Below are positions 35,666 through 47,560 of a DNA stretch of 64,000 nt, in pieces. The stretch's first letter is position 1. Each line of letters begins with the position of its first letter. The notes beneath the pieces were generated by a model that did no database searches, was not told the origin of the DNA, and saw only the letters and a list, made by a program, of their open reading frames with translations. Source of the DNA: Saccoglossus kowalevskii (lineage: Eukaryota > Hemichordata > Enteropneusta > Harrimaniidae); the NCBI RefSeq assembly GCF_000003605.2, contig NW_003140811.1, forward strand, positions 1,106,471 through 1,170,470, given 5' to 3'. A program made the translations under genes and the position numbers.

Positions 35666-35745
35666 CACGTCAGATCACGTCACGTCAGATCACGTCACGC
35701 CACGTAATGCTATGTCACGTTCATACGCGTTCCATCACGTCACGC
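35666..35745. promoter_or_regulatory. Cluster of CACGTCA (TGACGTG) motifs
   Basis: CACGT occurs at 35666, 35676, 35681, 35691, 35701, 35716 and 35736. Five of these (35666, 35676, 35681, 35691 and 35736) extend to CACGTCA. The first part is a perfect 15-bp tandem duplication (35666-35695). TGACGTG is the half-site read by ATF/XBP1-type bZIP factors. Whether it is regulatory or a small tandem repeat is open. Confidence 0.35.
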
Positions 35746-38462
35746 GATAATAGCCAATAATAGTTTGTAGAAAGTTCACACCTCTGAATCCAATCTAACG
35801 TTATCTTGTGCGATAACGTAAAACTATGACGTCATGAAAAAATTAACTTTTCATGGTGGTGATTAATTTGTAACACACTTTAATAGGCAGTGCGGATCCT
35901 TTATAATACAACACCACGAGGTGGCGAGGCATTAGAAATACTCGAGAAGAAAGGAGTCGATGGTGTGATACACTGGTCGTAACAACTTGTATTTCAATAA
36001 CACAACCGTTGTTACGCGTTGAATGTTCATTGACAAAAGACACTGGTATGTGATTTTCTAGATAAAAATAACCAGGATGTCTTAAACGTAAAAGGAATTA
36101 ATGTTTAAACGGTCGGTACAAATATGGAGAAAATACCGAGTATGACTGAGTTACGTTCGTTCGTGCATTAACCTCAAGCAATATCTGCCCGTGGTACTAA
36201 CCGACCAATGATAACGCGGCGTTTCGATAATGGTCAGCGCTCGTATAATAATTTGCTATATCACTTAACTATATCACGATTGATGTTGTTACGCTCAGTT
36301 ATATGGTTTTCACATAACACTAGCTCATATATAATCTCATCGCGAAATTACTCTTGCCAACACGATGACCTACCGAATGTGCAAAGACTTAAAAGTGCAA
36401 TTTTCTTGTGCACAAAATGAGGCAGCAAACATGTACAAGTTAGTGCAAATTAATCATCCTCTATTTCCATGGTGACGTTTTGAAATCAGCATCAGTCACC
36501 AATAAGACAGTGATGGCTCGATGTTCACGGCACAGATTCGTTATTTAGGACGTTTTTTTACATCGTTAAATATTGAGTTTTTTTAAAAGAAACGTGTTTT
36601 TTACTGTTCTGCTGACAGACGAACGTATTTTTTGCGTCTCATTGGCAAGCATAAATATATATTCTTTTAAAACCATTTCAACTACCTTATAAATGAAATA
36701 AACATGTTTCCCTTTTCTATAAAAAAAGTAAATATCTGGATCGCAAGTAATTTGACTGATCGTGCTGGCTTATACATAGTCTATTGACTCATTTTCGGAT
36801 GTTTTAAGTGATAGTCTGAACGGAGGAAAGACTGATGAACTGGAAGTATATTGAGTAATGCTAATAATACCTAAAATATAAATAATATTATATGTAAGTG
36901 TCGATGTTGAAAGAAACACTATTTTTGAGACCAGCGACAATAATACCTAATACAAAGTCATTCAATATAAACCTTCCATAACAATATACCGATAATAATA
37001 ACTTTGACATGGTCAATTGGTTCATAACTATCAACAACAATTATATGAATGGTACTTTATGTCTAGGTTTTATAGAGTGAAAGTGTATATCCCTATGACT
37101 ATAACTCATTGCTTTCAGGAACAGATACGACGATTTCACTGCAATAAAGTTAAAAACATTAATTGTTCTTTCAGATCATGGAATAAAATCTACACGAGAG
37201 TTATGTTGTGCAGGTGTAATTATTTACATTATACAAATACAGCTTTACAGTATAAGTATGAAATTCAATGAGAGCGTATATCTATATTGTTCCAAAACAT
37301 ATACCTACGTTCCCAAACAAATAAAGAACTTTGTTACGTTACCAGTTTAACTATCATTGACGAAGGTTGTTATGCTACTACGTAAATGCTTACAAGTGTT
37401 TGTTTAGCTTGCCATAAATTTATTCAAATAAGGGCGTTTGAATGACTCGAATAACTAATAATCTCATTAAAATGTGACCTAATCAACGCGCCACGTCCGA
37501 TTTCGGAGCGAATCATAAAGCAAATGTGAGTACATTATGCTCGGTAGCGAAGCAGAGAAACAGTTACCCACAGTGGTACATGTTTGTCAATCTACAATGT
37601 TTGCCGTCCGGTCTTATTGAGTTGTCGAGTTTACAAACTATGACCCCGGCATTCCTGTTGTCCATTTGGACTTTCCCTACTAGCTGTTTTCTGTTCGTTC
37701 ACATCATTCTTGAACAACTGCACATCTCTTCCAAAAACCATTATGTGCATTTTACGGGGCTTAACACCAAGCTAAAAAGAAGGGTCATTGACCTCTACAT
37801 ATTTGTGTCCCCCTTCCATCTTTCAATCGACGTAATGCCACCATCGTACAATTACAAATTGCAAGTCCACCAATAGTTCACTCAGACTTCAGAGCTCAGT
37901 TTGACTCGACTTGAATGCATAATTGTTGGAATCTCTCATTTCGTTTCGTTGCGATCAGAAGTCATAGTTGCACATATTGTTTATTCAATATAAATCGTTT
38001 ACTGAATATTTAATTGAATTACGGGTAGAAATCACATGTAGACTATTATTAAATAAACCAAAGGGTTCGAAGAAAGATATTAAAATTATATTCAATCAGT
38101 ATTAAAATATGACTGAATGAAACTAGTAATATAAGATAGAGGTTCTCATTTATGATTGTATTAATGCAATATTAATATGAATATATTTAAATATATATAT
38201 ATATGAATAATGGCTCGCATAGAACAGATTAATCTTATTGTATTCATAGAGCTTCTCTGTTTATTTTCATTGTGTGACATAATGTACCCATTTGAATTAC
38301 TTACTAATGTACACAATCTTTTATTTTCCGGGTAAGGCGGAAAGGTCAGTGTACAGTCTTCGGTGAAATGAACAATAACAACAATAAATCATTAACGTAT
38401 TCTTGGGATACTATGGTACCTAGCAAGTAACATAATTTACCGTTTCCATAGTAATATTTTAA

Positions 38463-38496
38463 CAATACTTACCAATACTTACCAATACTTACCAAT
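38463..38496. repeat. 10-bp tandem repeat, 3.4 copies
   Basis: Unit CAATACTTAC repeated exactly. On the minus strand each unit reads GTAAGTATTG, a strong 5' splice-site match, but no exon is recognised beside it. Confidence 0.9.
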
Positions 38497-38862
38497 CAGT
38501 AAATTTTGGATTCTAAAATACTTAAATATGATGCAACCATTTCAGAACAAAAATTAACCTTCTTTCTGAAATGTAGAATTTCATTTTTTTAGAGTAAAAT
38601 AGGTTAATTTTAAATACTTCCTATATAATGTCGCTCGTACGCCTCCAATCTGTGTCCTCAATATTCCAAGCATACGGACGTTCCTTGTGAGTTTTCTTCG
38701 ATTAATTATGTTTCTACAAAGACATATTAGACTGGCATTGTGGGTAAATTATTGTATACTAAAATTTCCATAGCGAGAATGCAAATGTGTTTGTATTGGC
38801 ATATGCTAGTTCCGTTTACAACTCAACTCAATTGCCATGACCTTTGAACTTTTACGTCAAAC

Positions 38863-38865
<3 letters not shown>

Positions 38866-38899
<34 letters not shown>
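38866..38899. repeat. (TA)n microsatellite
   Basis: Seventeen AT dinucleotides. Confidence 0.97.
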
Positions 38900-38904
<5 letters not shown>

Positions 38905-40959
38905 AATAAAACATGTACCACAAATTCACCACTAGACTTTCTCAGCCAAATTTTGCTGCAATTTTTTTTTACATTCTTCAATATTTCTGGAAATGACGAC
39001 AACAGGCAAAATTTGAATACAATTTCATTTGGCTATTTTATTTTAAATCTTATGAAAGTAAAGAGGGAACTGTTGGTGAAAAGGTTAATAGTTGTGTTTA
39101 CACTATTTCCCATACCACTATTTCTATAATCCCAGTATTACACTTTATGAATTTCCAAGGAGAGTACAGGATATATCACGTATGTCTGATGTACGCATGC
39201 GTGCTGTGTTTATCTTTTCTTAGGCCTCACTTATAGAAAATAAGAGCACATCTTTTCTCCTGTGGGAGTTGCGGATTATTGCTCCAAGTATTTCAAGCAC
39301 ATTCGAAAGTGGTTATCGTCCAACAACATACCTTTAAATTCCTATTAGTTATCATTCTCAGTTTTCTGTCATGATTTTTTTCTATGTGTCTAAAGATGGT
39401 TCACTGATGCGACTTGATAGTTGGGTTCTTTTGAATAGCTGGTTTATATCATTCAACACTTTCCCATAACTTGCCATCATTTGAGTTTATACGAAGTCCT
39501 GGACGGAACTTGAATCAGTGAATGGAACTAAATCTGACAGTTTGGTATGTGTAGTTCCTTAATATAGAGAGCAATTAATCAATATAGCTATGACGTGTTA
39601 AGTACTTCGTGTGATTGGCTACATGCGGTTTGAATGTTTGGAGGCTACGCCTTAATCATTTAAACTTTCATGTGATTGGTTAAAAGTTTGAAAAGTGATT
39701 AAAGCTGGTCTTGGTCTGTCTTGGCGAGCTCACCACGAGGCACGCAGTCAGTCTTGAGAGAGTCTTGGGGGAGTTCTGTACGAGGCGGCGAAATTGACAA
39801 GAAATTGACACATATTCTAGATATGTGTGTGTCTTGTTCGGGCGAACTCCCCGATCCCTGGTACCTGGGGTGAAGGTTTAATAACACGATAATTAAGCCA
39901 TCATATTCCCCACAAAATGGTAACGTAGCAGCATGTAAATTCACACTAGAACACAACAGTAATTTAACATATGTACCTGATTACATATCAAGTATTTCAT
40001 CTTAAAGCACGATTTATACATCATTTTATAAAGACTTAATATCATTGCATATATGTAGATTGACAGCTGATAAGTTGTGTGTGTGTTGCTATGGTGATTT
40101 ACCTCGTACATTAGTGCAGGAGTAGTGCTAGAAGAAAAGTTGTCAACTTCAATATTTAGAATATATGAATACATATTAAACAACCATACAGTGATATGCA
40201 ATAGCAAGCCTGGGTGTTTGATTTTTGTGCATTCACCAAATATTAAAGTGGAAGACATTTCTATCATTTAACACGTCTCGGAGGCGCGGCGCATCTATAC
40301 TTGTTATTACCCTAATGGATAGATAAATTTGTGCACTTCATAGCGCGAAGCTAGAACGCCTGGTTGCCGGGGATGAGAGAGTTGTTGTCAGGCTGAAACT
40401 TCATTTGAGTGAACACTAATCGATTTCCTAACAAGCTAATATTCTGACAATGGATTACATGTCATGATGTTATATTACGCTCACTAAAAAAGCTCAGCTT
40501 GTTGAATCCATGGCAACCACTAGTTTTGCGTAGATATTCTCGATTGCATGTATTCTTGTCATTCGGCTAATAATCAACCCAATTCAAAATGGTAGTACGC
40601 ATCTTGTGTGTGTTACATTGAATGAAACCATCGATTGTTTGGTGTACTTATTAATATGTCTGGTGTATTTATTCATAACCACCTCACACCGCATCGCCAA
40701 CGTAGCCAGTACCTCTAAATACGTATGCTATTTTTAGTACAAAGCATGTCTTTAGAAACACGCTATAAACAATGAAGCAGACACGACCAAAGAGAGATTA
40801 TTGGGCATATGACAGACGGCACCTAGACGTTGTTTTGTTAAATGAAAGCATTAGTCATTACTTAAGAACATGAACGATGAGTGGCCATTAATCGTGTGTT
40901 GCTGGTGCTGTTTATATAGGGAGTTTCAACGGTAATTGCACGAAGTATGTGGATGCATT

Positions 40960-41149
<190 letters not shown>

Positions 41150-41324
41150 GTGATGGTTGAGAGTCCTTAGTGATCAATCAATATAACCAGACATTCCGGA
41201 CAACCGGAAGAGTAATACAGCATTACATGAACTGTTTATTTAATAGTAGAAATCTGAATCCCTCGTCTATGCACCTAAATTGATCTTCGCTACCGCCAAC
41301 AACACAATGACATTAGGAACATGC

Positions 41325-41369
41325 ATCTAGAACTGGAACTGTGTATTATACACAGTTGCAGTTCTAGAT
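41325..41369. repeat. Near-perfect 45-nt inverted repeat
   Basis: Two 21-bp arms (starting ATCTAGAACTGG and ending CAGTTCTAGAT) are inverted copies with one mismatch, around a 3-nt loop (TTA). It can form a cruciform or a tight RNA hairpin. The loop is too small for a typical pre-miRNA. Confidence 0.9.
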
Positions 41370-41729
41370 TTAATGCCAGATCCCATCAAAAGCAGTATGG
41401 GTGTATTTAGCTAAATAGTGCTACATGCAATCAGTCGTTGCTGGCAATGTACTGAGCATATTTGGTTTAATGTAATGTATAAACACAATCTACTGTGTAG
41501 AATAATTCTACTTGAGTTGTTATTTGAAGGAATTCATGCAAGCAGTCTCTGAGAAACAGTTGTTAAAATGACCAGCACATGTAACTCAGTGTGTATGGTC
41601 CCAATAAAAAGCCCTATTCATGTGATTCAATGATGAGGGATTTTTGACAGAATGGCCTTCAATTCAAAAACAAATAATCGAATCTCAAAATAGCACAGCT
41701 TGGGATATTACAGCATAACATAATTACAA

Positions 41730-41960
41730 TTAATACGTCCACCAATCGGCCGAATCTCCAAAAGATATGACTTGCACCTGTAACCAAATATCCCTAATCA
41801 TGATCCCAAGTTTGAATGAAACCGACCCTGTACGGACGGACGGAAACCAAATTAATGATCCCGATTTCGAATTTTGTCCTAAACGGCGTTTAACAAGTAC
41901 AAACTAATAATGCATTGTTTCTTTACGGTAGTAATAAAGAATTATCTTATCTTATCAAAT
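41730..41960 (+). mobile_element. Possible LINE/SINE 3' tail
   Basis: Contains ACGGACGGACGG at about 41833, then AATAAAGAATTATCTTATCTTATC near 41934-41957 in part. A tail of short TCTTA repeats after AATAAAG is typical of several invertebrate non-LTR elements. No coding part is recognised upstream. Confidence 0.3.
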
Positions 41961-43589
41961 ATAGGGTAGTTATCCATAATAAATAGAAACGTGTTACAAC
42001 TGGGATGAGCTATAGTTTTCTAAAGTATTTCTATGTGAACCAAATCATCCTTCAACTAGTATCACGTATCACGCATTGATAGGGAAATAGTAACTCCACA
42101 TTTGCATGAGATATGATACGTCGAAAGAATAATGTAAGAATAATTGTGTCTCTCGCCCAGACATTCGATTGTTGGTTTAATGATTTAATTTAAATATTTT
42201 AGTATTTAAGTTTCTATGTGATATGTATCAGATAGATATGTATTTCGAACGAATTACTTTATTTCATCGCAAACACACACCATCGAGTTTATTTACAGGT
42301 GTTGATGCAATATCCACATTCAAAAATATTATTTAATACAAAGCATAATACTTGGACATGTTTACTTCTATACAACTGTTACACATTTTGTTGATAATTG
42401 GTTATACATTTTCTGTATATATTGGTTATACTATTCCGCCGTTTCAGTCACCAACAGCATAATTATAATTGAATATACATGTACCAACTAATGTTCAATT
42501 GGCCTGTAACGGCAGTTTTCTTTGACACAATTGTTGTGATCAAAGCGTTGTGTTGAGGAAACTCGTGCAGATAACCCTTACAGTTTAGAGATACCAGGTT
42601 CAACCCAGGTAATACACATTAGTTCATTTCAGATAACCCTGCTTTATTCATTCAAACTGTCAGCTGAGGAAGGATTCGCAGATCCATTGTCTCCTCCTTC
42701 TCCTATAATCTCTTACAAACTCTACAATAAAACTCTAAGGCGTTGCAGAGTAACCGTGTGATCACCAGGAATGTGTCTCACGGTTAAAACATTGAGAATA
42801 GTATTATTAAACAATTAGTAAACAATCTAATTATACAATTTCTATAATATATGTTTATAATGTCTACTTTAAATATAAAAAGTTGTTGATCCTAAATAAT
42901 GCTGCATGGTAGTGTGAACCAAATGTTAGTACAGTCATGATGTCATTATGGTGACACAAATCTGCATCATGTTTGTTCGAAAGAAAATGTTGATATCAAA
43001 TATCATACTCTCCATGTTATTAGGATAAATGATTGGAAGGGCCAAATTTCATTCTATTATTCCCTTTGCAATATTTTGATTTCCCGCAATTCTTTTCGAG
43101 CAGTGGTAACAAAAAGTCTGCTTCAGTCTGTAGGCATATCGATTATATTCTTATTTCTTTATTCCAAGACGTAACTTCACGACATTCCAGGGTCTTTTCT
43201 GTTTTGGTTATCTGACTTCTAATCGAGGTGGTTGATGTATAGCATGTAGTGAATAACAATACCATAATATACAGTACGATAACGTGTGGTATGCGTATTT
43301 TTCAGCTCCCTGATTGTTGAAGTTTTCTGCCTTTTTGGATCAATCATCGTTTGCTTTTTATTAATCTTTTAAAAGTTTACCAGAGAATCATTTAGACTAC
43401 AAATGTTGGTAGCTTTGACCAAGGATCGACCAGATTTTCATTTGATTCCTTCCCCTCGCATAATCCATGCGGGCTTGCCATTCTTCCAATATAGCGACCT
43501 GCACCCGTCCACACCACAGTGGGAATCGCCTTTTCATAGTCTAACAAGGAATCACAAATGCAAAGGATGTGAGAACAGAAGAATATGAG
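41961..43589. other. Noncoding stretch before the L1/Tx1-like LINE
   Basis: Part may be the 5' UTR or ORF1 start of the LINE; the frame at 43403-43588 might belong to it but has no clear match. No other feature seen. Confidence 0.35.
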
Positions 43590-46500
43590 AAGCTATCACT
43601 GAAATTACAGGACCTGCAACATCATCTCCGCATCCAAGTTGATTAAGCTAGTTATTGTTTTCTTTAACTCTGTCACGTGGGTGGATATGTTATGTTCCAC
43701 GGGTAGTTATAATACTCACATCGCTCCCTTAGTCGACTCAGCTACCAACGTTATAGCCCGGAATAACGAAGATGTTCTAGAATTTGTGGACTGATTTGGA
43801 AAACATTAGAATGTAAAAGCGATGAACTCGTAAAATCATTCCAAATGCCAAATGTATATGTAACTCAATTGTGACCTGAAACTTTATGGATCTGCTGTAA
43901 TTGTTGATCATGAAGGGAAGGATTTGTCGACTTGAGTATCCCGGAGTTTCAATTGTCTCCAACAAGGTCATGTACGACAAAATTGTCCAAATACCGCACA
44001 TGGTGATGACATAATAAACGATGATGCCAATGATGACAACAAAATTGAATCTAACGTAAACTGCCATAACCTAGTAACAATAAACCACGCGCACAACATC
44101 TATAACACTAGTCCTGAGCCTGTCACTAGCTATGACATGACATCAAATGAAAACCTTGATTAAGATGAAGAGAGAGTACAAACACCTTCTTTACAACCCT
44201 TCCCACCTACGCCTGATTTGTGCTTTACGATTCCAACACCATCTCTCCTTTAGCCGAATCACTTGCACTGGAACACCCAGGTATCTCTGGATTATCAGCG
44301 GAAGCCGGCAATAACAATACAGATCTGATACCAATGATTCGTGAATATGGACGACTCCCCCTTTGTTACAATGGGCATGTCAGACTCGAGTCAATATACC
44401 GAGTAAAATGTACGTACAATAAAATCAATTGCTGAGTTCTTCCAACATGATGCACTTTTGCCGATGTATCAAACGATGTACCAATTCTTTCCCAAATTTA
44501 ATATTCTGGCTATCATATTAACGTGATACTGTTCTACACAACCTCTAAACAGATCGAAGAAAGCAAGAATGTATCAACGCATTTACCAGATCCTAGCGCA
44601 TATCAGAGCAACTGGTAAAACACCAGGTAAATAATAAGTACATAAAAAGCATTTATGTTGAAACGCTTATTACCATTACAGTGACTGCCACGTGCCTCTC
44701 TTGCGTAACTCTTAACACAATTGAATGCCACGATGCACTTTAAGGCTATCAGCCATCTCAATGTTTGAAACAAAAATACCCTGTCTTTTCTACTACAAGA
44801 AAAGCACACCTGTCGGTAAGACTAGCAAACCTGGCCAATTGTGTGGCTTGCTAAGTGCATACTTTTTCAACAAAACAGCAATGCTGGCCTTGCAATCCTA
44901 TTCGGTGGTGACTGAACTCTTAATCTGACCTGATAATCTGGCAAATGAATCTGAGCACAGATCTGCCAAGCTATTAACACAGGTACTTTGTTGGCACAAA
45001 TTACCTGATATTTGGCGCCACGGAAATTAACGTAATTACACGTGATAATTAAAGCATGTATACATGATGCACCATTCGCTTTTGGAAGCAATTTCAAAAC
45101 TATGTCACCAACACCACGCGAAGCCCAGTATTGTGCTTTAATACAAAATTATTACCATATAATGACTATTATAATCACTTATTTCTGAACAAATTAGAAG
45201 AAAGACAATCACCAAAGCATTCAAACATGTTGGGATATAGGCAAAACAAAAAATGACACTACTTTAGACAACAGTTTTACGTGTCTAACCACAGTGAATT
45301 CAAAAGTGCAAACTTGAACTTGATCTACAAGATCCAGAAAGACAACTAAAGCACAGCCTGACCCTGACTGCATGGTATAACAGTTCACAACTTTGGACAA
45401 TCTGCCACAGCTAAGTGATGATGCCAAGAAAGGCCTTGTCAGCAATATTTCATACAATGAGCTCACGAACATTATTAAACATCTTTCAACTGGAAATTAC
45501 ACAAAGTCGTATCAGTTTATAATACTGAAAAAGTACTACCACTTTCATGATGAAGAGCGGTTGTATGTTTACCCTCCAAATGATGTTGATAATTCTCTGA
45601 TTAAGAACTAGCGACCTATTGACTTACTATGTAGTCATTACAACATTTTTGCAAAAATAGTTTCCTTTAGATTATAACCAATCCTTGAGAGTCAATGAAA
45701 AACAAGCAGATCTCTAACAATGTCAAGATACAATATCGACTATGCAAACCAACTGAATGCACCACTTGGGTTCATTACTTTGGAGCTAGAAAAAAGCATT
45801 CGACAGAATTCATCACGAATATTTTATCATCGTTTTGAAAGCCTTTTGCTTTTGTGAACAATTCACCAATTATATTTTACACCTGTATACTGATATTCAG
45901 TCACTGATTAATATTAACGACTCACTCACTTAACCTTAACCTATATCAAACAGCTACAGAATACACTAGGAATGCTCCCTCCCTTGTCAACTATACGTTC
46001 TTGAGCTTGTTCTTCAGAAAAATTCCCGAACAATGTTATCAGCCTATATTATGCTTCGGACAATAATAACTGTGCCACAGCTTATGCCGATGATGTCAAA
46101 ATTGCTGCCACGGACAACACAGATTGGGCCAAGCTCAAAGGTGACTGAACACATACCGATCGGTGTCAAATGCAACAATCAACTATGACCATGTATTATG
46201 GATCGTGACGTGACAACCCTTCCAGTATTAAGTGAAATAGTAATGGCCATACACTTTTAGGAACATACTCAGGATTACTGCGCCATTACTAGATAAGAAC
46301 TAGACATACAATAGAATACAAGTTAAATCGTTGTTCCTCATATGCGATCTATATCACACAGACGGCGCGTCGTGAAACATTTCTTTGCATCAATGCTTCT
46401 ACATAGACTAACATATCTGCATCTACTAAAACTAGCGTTGTGAAGAAAGGTTTCCAAAACCACCAATGCAAACTATTACCCATTTGTTTTTCTTACATTT

Positions 46501-47560
46501 TGTATGCCAGCTGAAACTCCTGCTAGCATGAACGTCATTGTTTAATCAACCCTCCCACATGTGTACATGCCCTACGCGATTTCTACAACTTCTATATGAT
46601 GAAATTATACACTCGTACCTGGAACTGACGGACTACTTTTGCAGTAAAGTAGGTATATTAAATTATACTAATCGTCACAAGTGATATCAATATCATGCCA
46701 ACTAACTCACCAACGTTTTCTTATAAGACCCTTGAATATTGACAGTTTTCTCAAAAATACAAAAACGCACTCCCTCTTGATTAGCTCGATATTACAAGAA
46801 CCACTATTTCAAAACCAGTTACTACTCTATACAATCAGACGACAGCTGTTTACCTTAATCCACTTTGTTGAAGTGGGCAATACAACTGTAGGCGACCTTC
46901 TTGAGATTGAGTGCAAATCATGGCGTTCACCAGTCGCCCTCTATAATAAAGTTCCAATCTACTAGAAACATTTAGAATTTATAAATTGCATTAAAACTTA
47001 TCCATGATACACGACAGACAGCAAACCATTTTTTTCAGTAATACAAAAACAGTTTCTACGGTGACAAGTTGACTATTCCCTCGAGCTCAACATACCAATA
47101 AATTAAAAAAGGCAAATACATTATTGTTTCCCTGAATGTCTGGACATATTACAGTTTACTGCTGATATTCAACCTCTCTTGCTTGCTACAACCCACTAAT
47201 ACAAAAACATGAGGGCGACCTACAACGGCGCCTACGCCACGGGAACATTTCTATATAACGTTAGTTTCGTTCCCAACCCTAACACTCTGTTTTGAAAAAA
47301 AAACGCTCATCCAAAATTTCCTGATGTACAGATACGTCCAACCGCTACTACTATTAGACAAGCTGATTCGCTTAACATCTTGTCTATCTGCAACATCTGA
47401 AATACCTGTTTGGTGTTATTTTATTAAACCACCCACGGAACACTTGCTGACCACATGACACTGCCTATATTTGTGTTTCTTATATTCCCTGCAGAAATCT
47501 GCATCAACATCAAAAGAACCTTACAGATGTGAAGCAATTTATTAAATGAAGTTATCAATC
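43590..47560 (+). mobile_element. Decayed, near full-length L1/Tx1-like LINE
   Basis: Pieces occur in the correct order across about 4 kb, broken by many shifts and stops. An ORF1-like CCHC knuckle reads SFNCLQQGHVRQNC (43945-43986; the first Cys is now Ser) and is followed by an acidic stretch. The endonuclease shows TLN at 44708, LLQEKHT (44790-44810, family LQETH) and SNAGLAILF (44877-44903, family SNSAGVAILF). The pre-RT linker is LPQLSDDAKKGLVSNISYNEL (45396 onward). RT motif A is KKAFDRIHHEY (AFD 45796-45804), and the RT active site YADD (46083-46094) is intact. C-terminal EVGNTTVGDLLEIE lies near 46870-46911, and a KNLTDVKQFIK-like end is at about 47515-47545. Order and motifs fit the L1/Tx1 group. 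Boundaries are approximate; no target-site duplication was identified. Confidence 0.8.
45393..45611 (+). pseudogene. LINE ORF2 fragment (linker before reverse transcriptase)
   Basis: A 72-codon remnant frame, NLPQLSDDAKKGLVSNISYN onward, resembles the L1-type segment between endonuclease and RT (L..LP.LS......L..PIS..E). The RPI-LL-like start of RT follows in another frame at about 45610. Part of the larger decayed element. Confidence 0.65.

Larger units (their letters stand above)
35746..40959. other. Intergenic DNA without recognised genes
   Basis: Contains a short 10-bp tandem repeat (38463) and a (TA)n tract (38866). A 116-codon frame at 37526 starts with GTG and has no known domain. Nothing else is supported. 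Confidence 0.4.

Noticed and set aside
42590-42615. tRNA B box AGGTTCAACCC
   Set aside because: No A box at the right distance and the T-stem does not pair.
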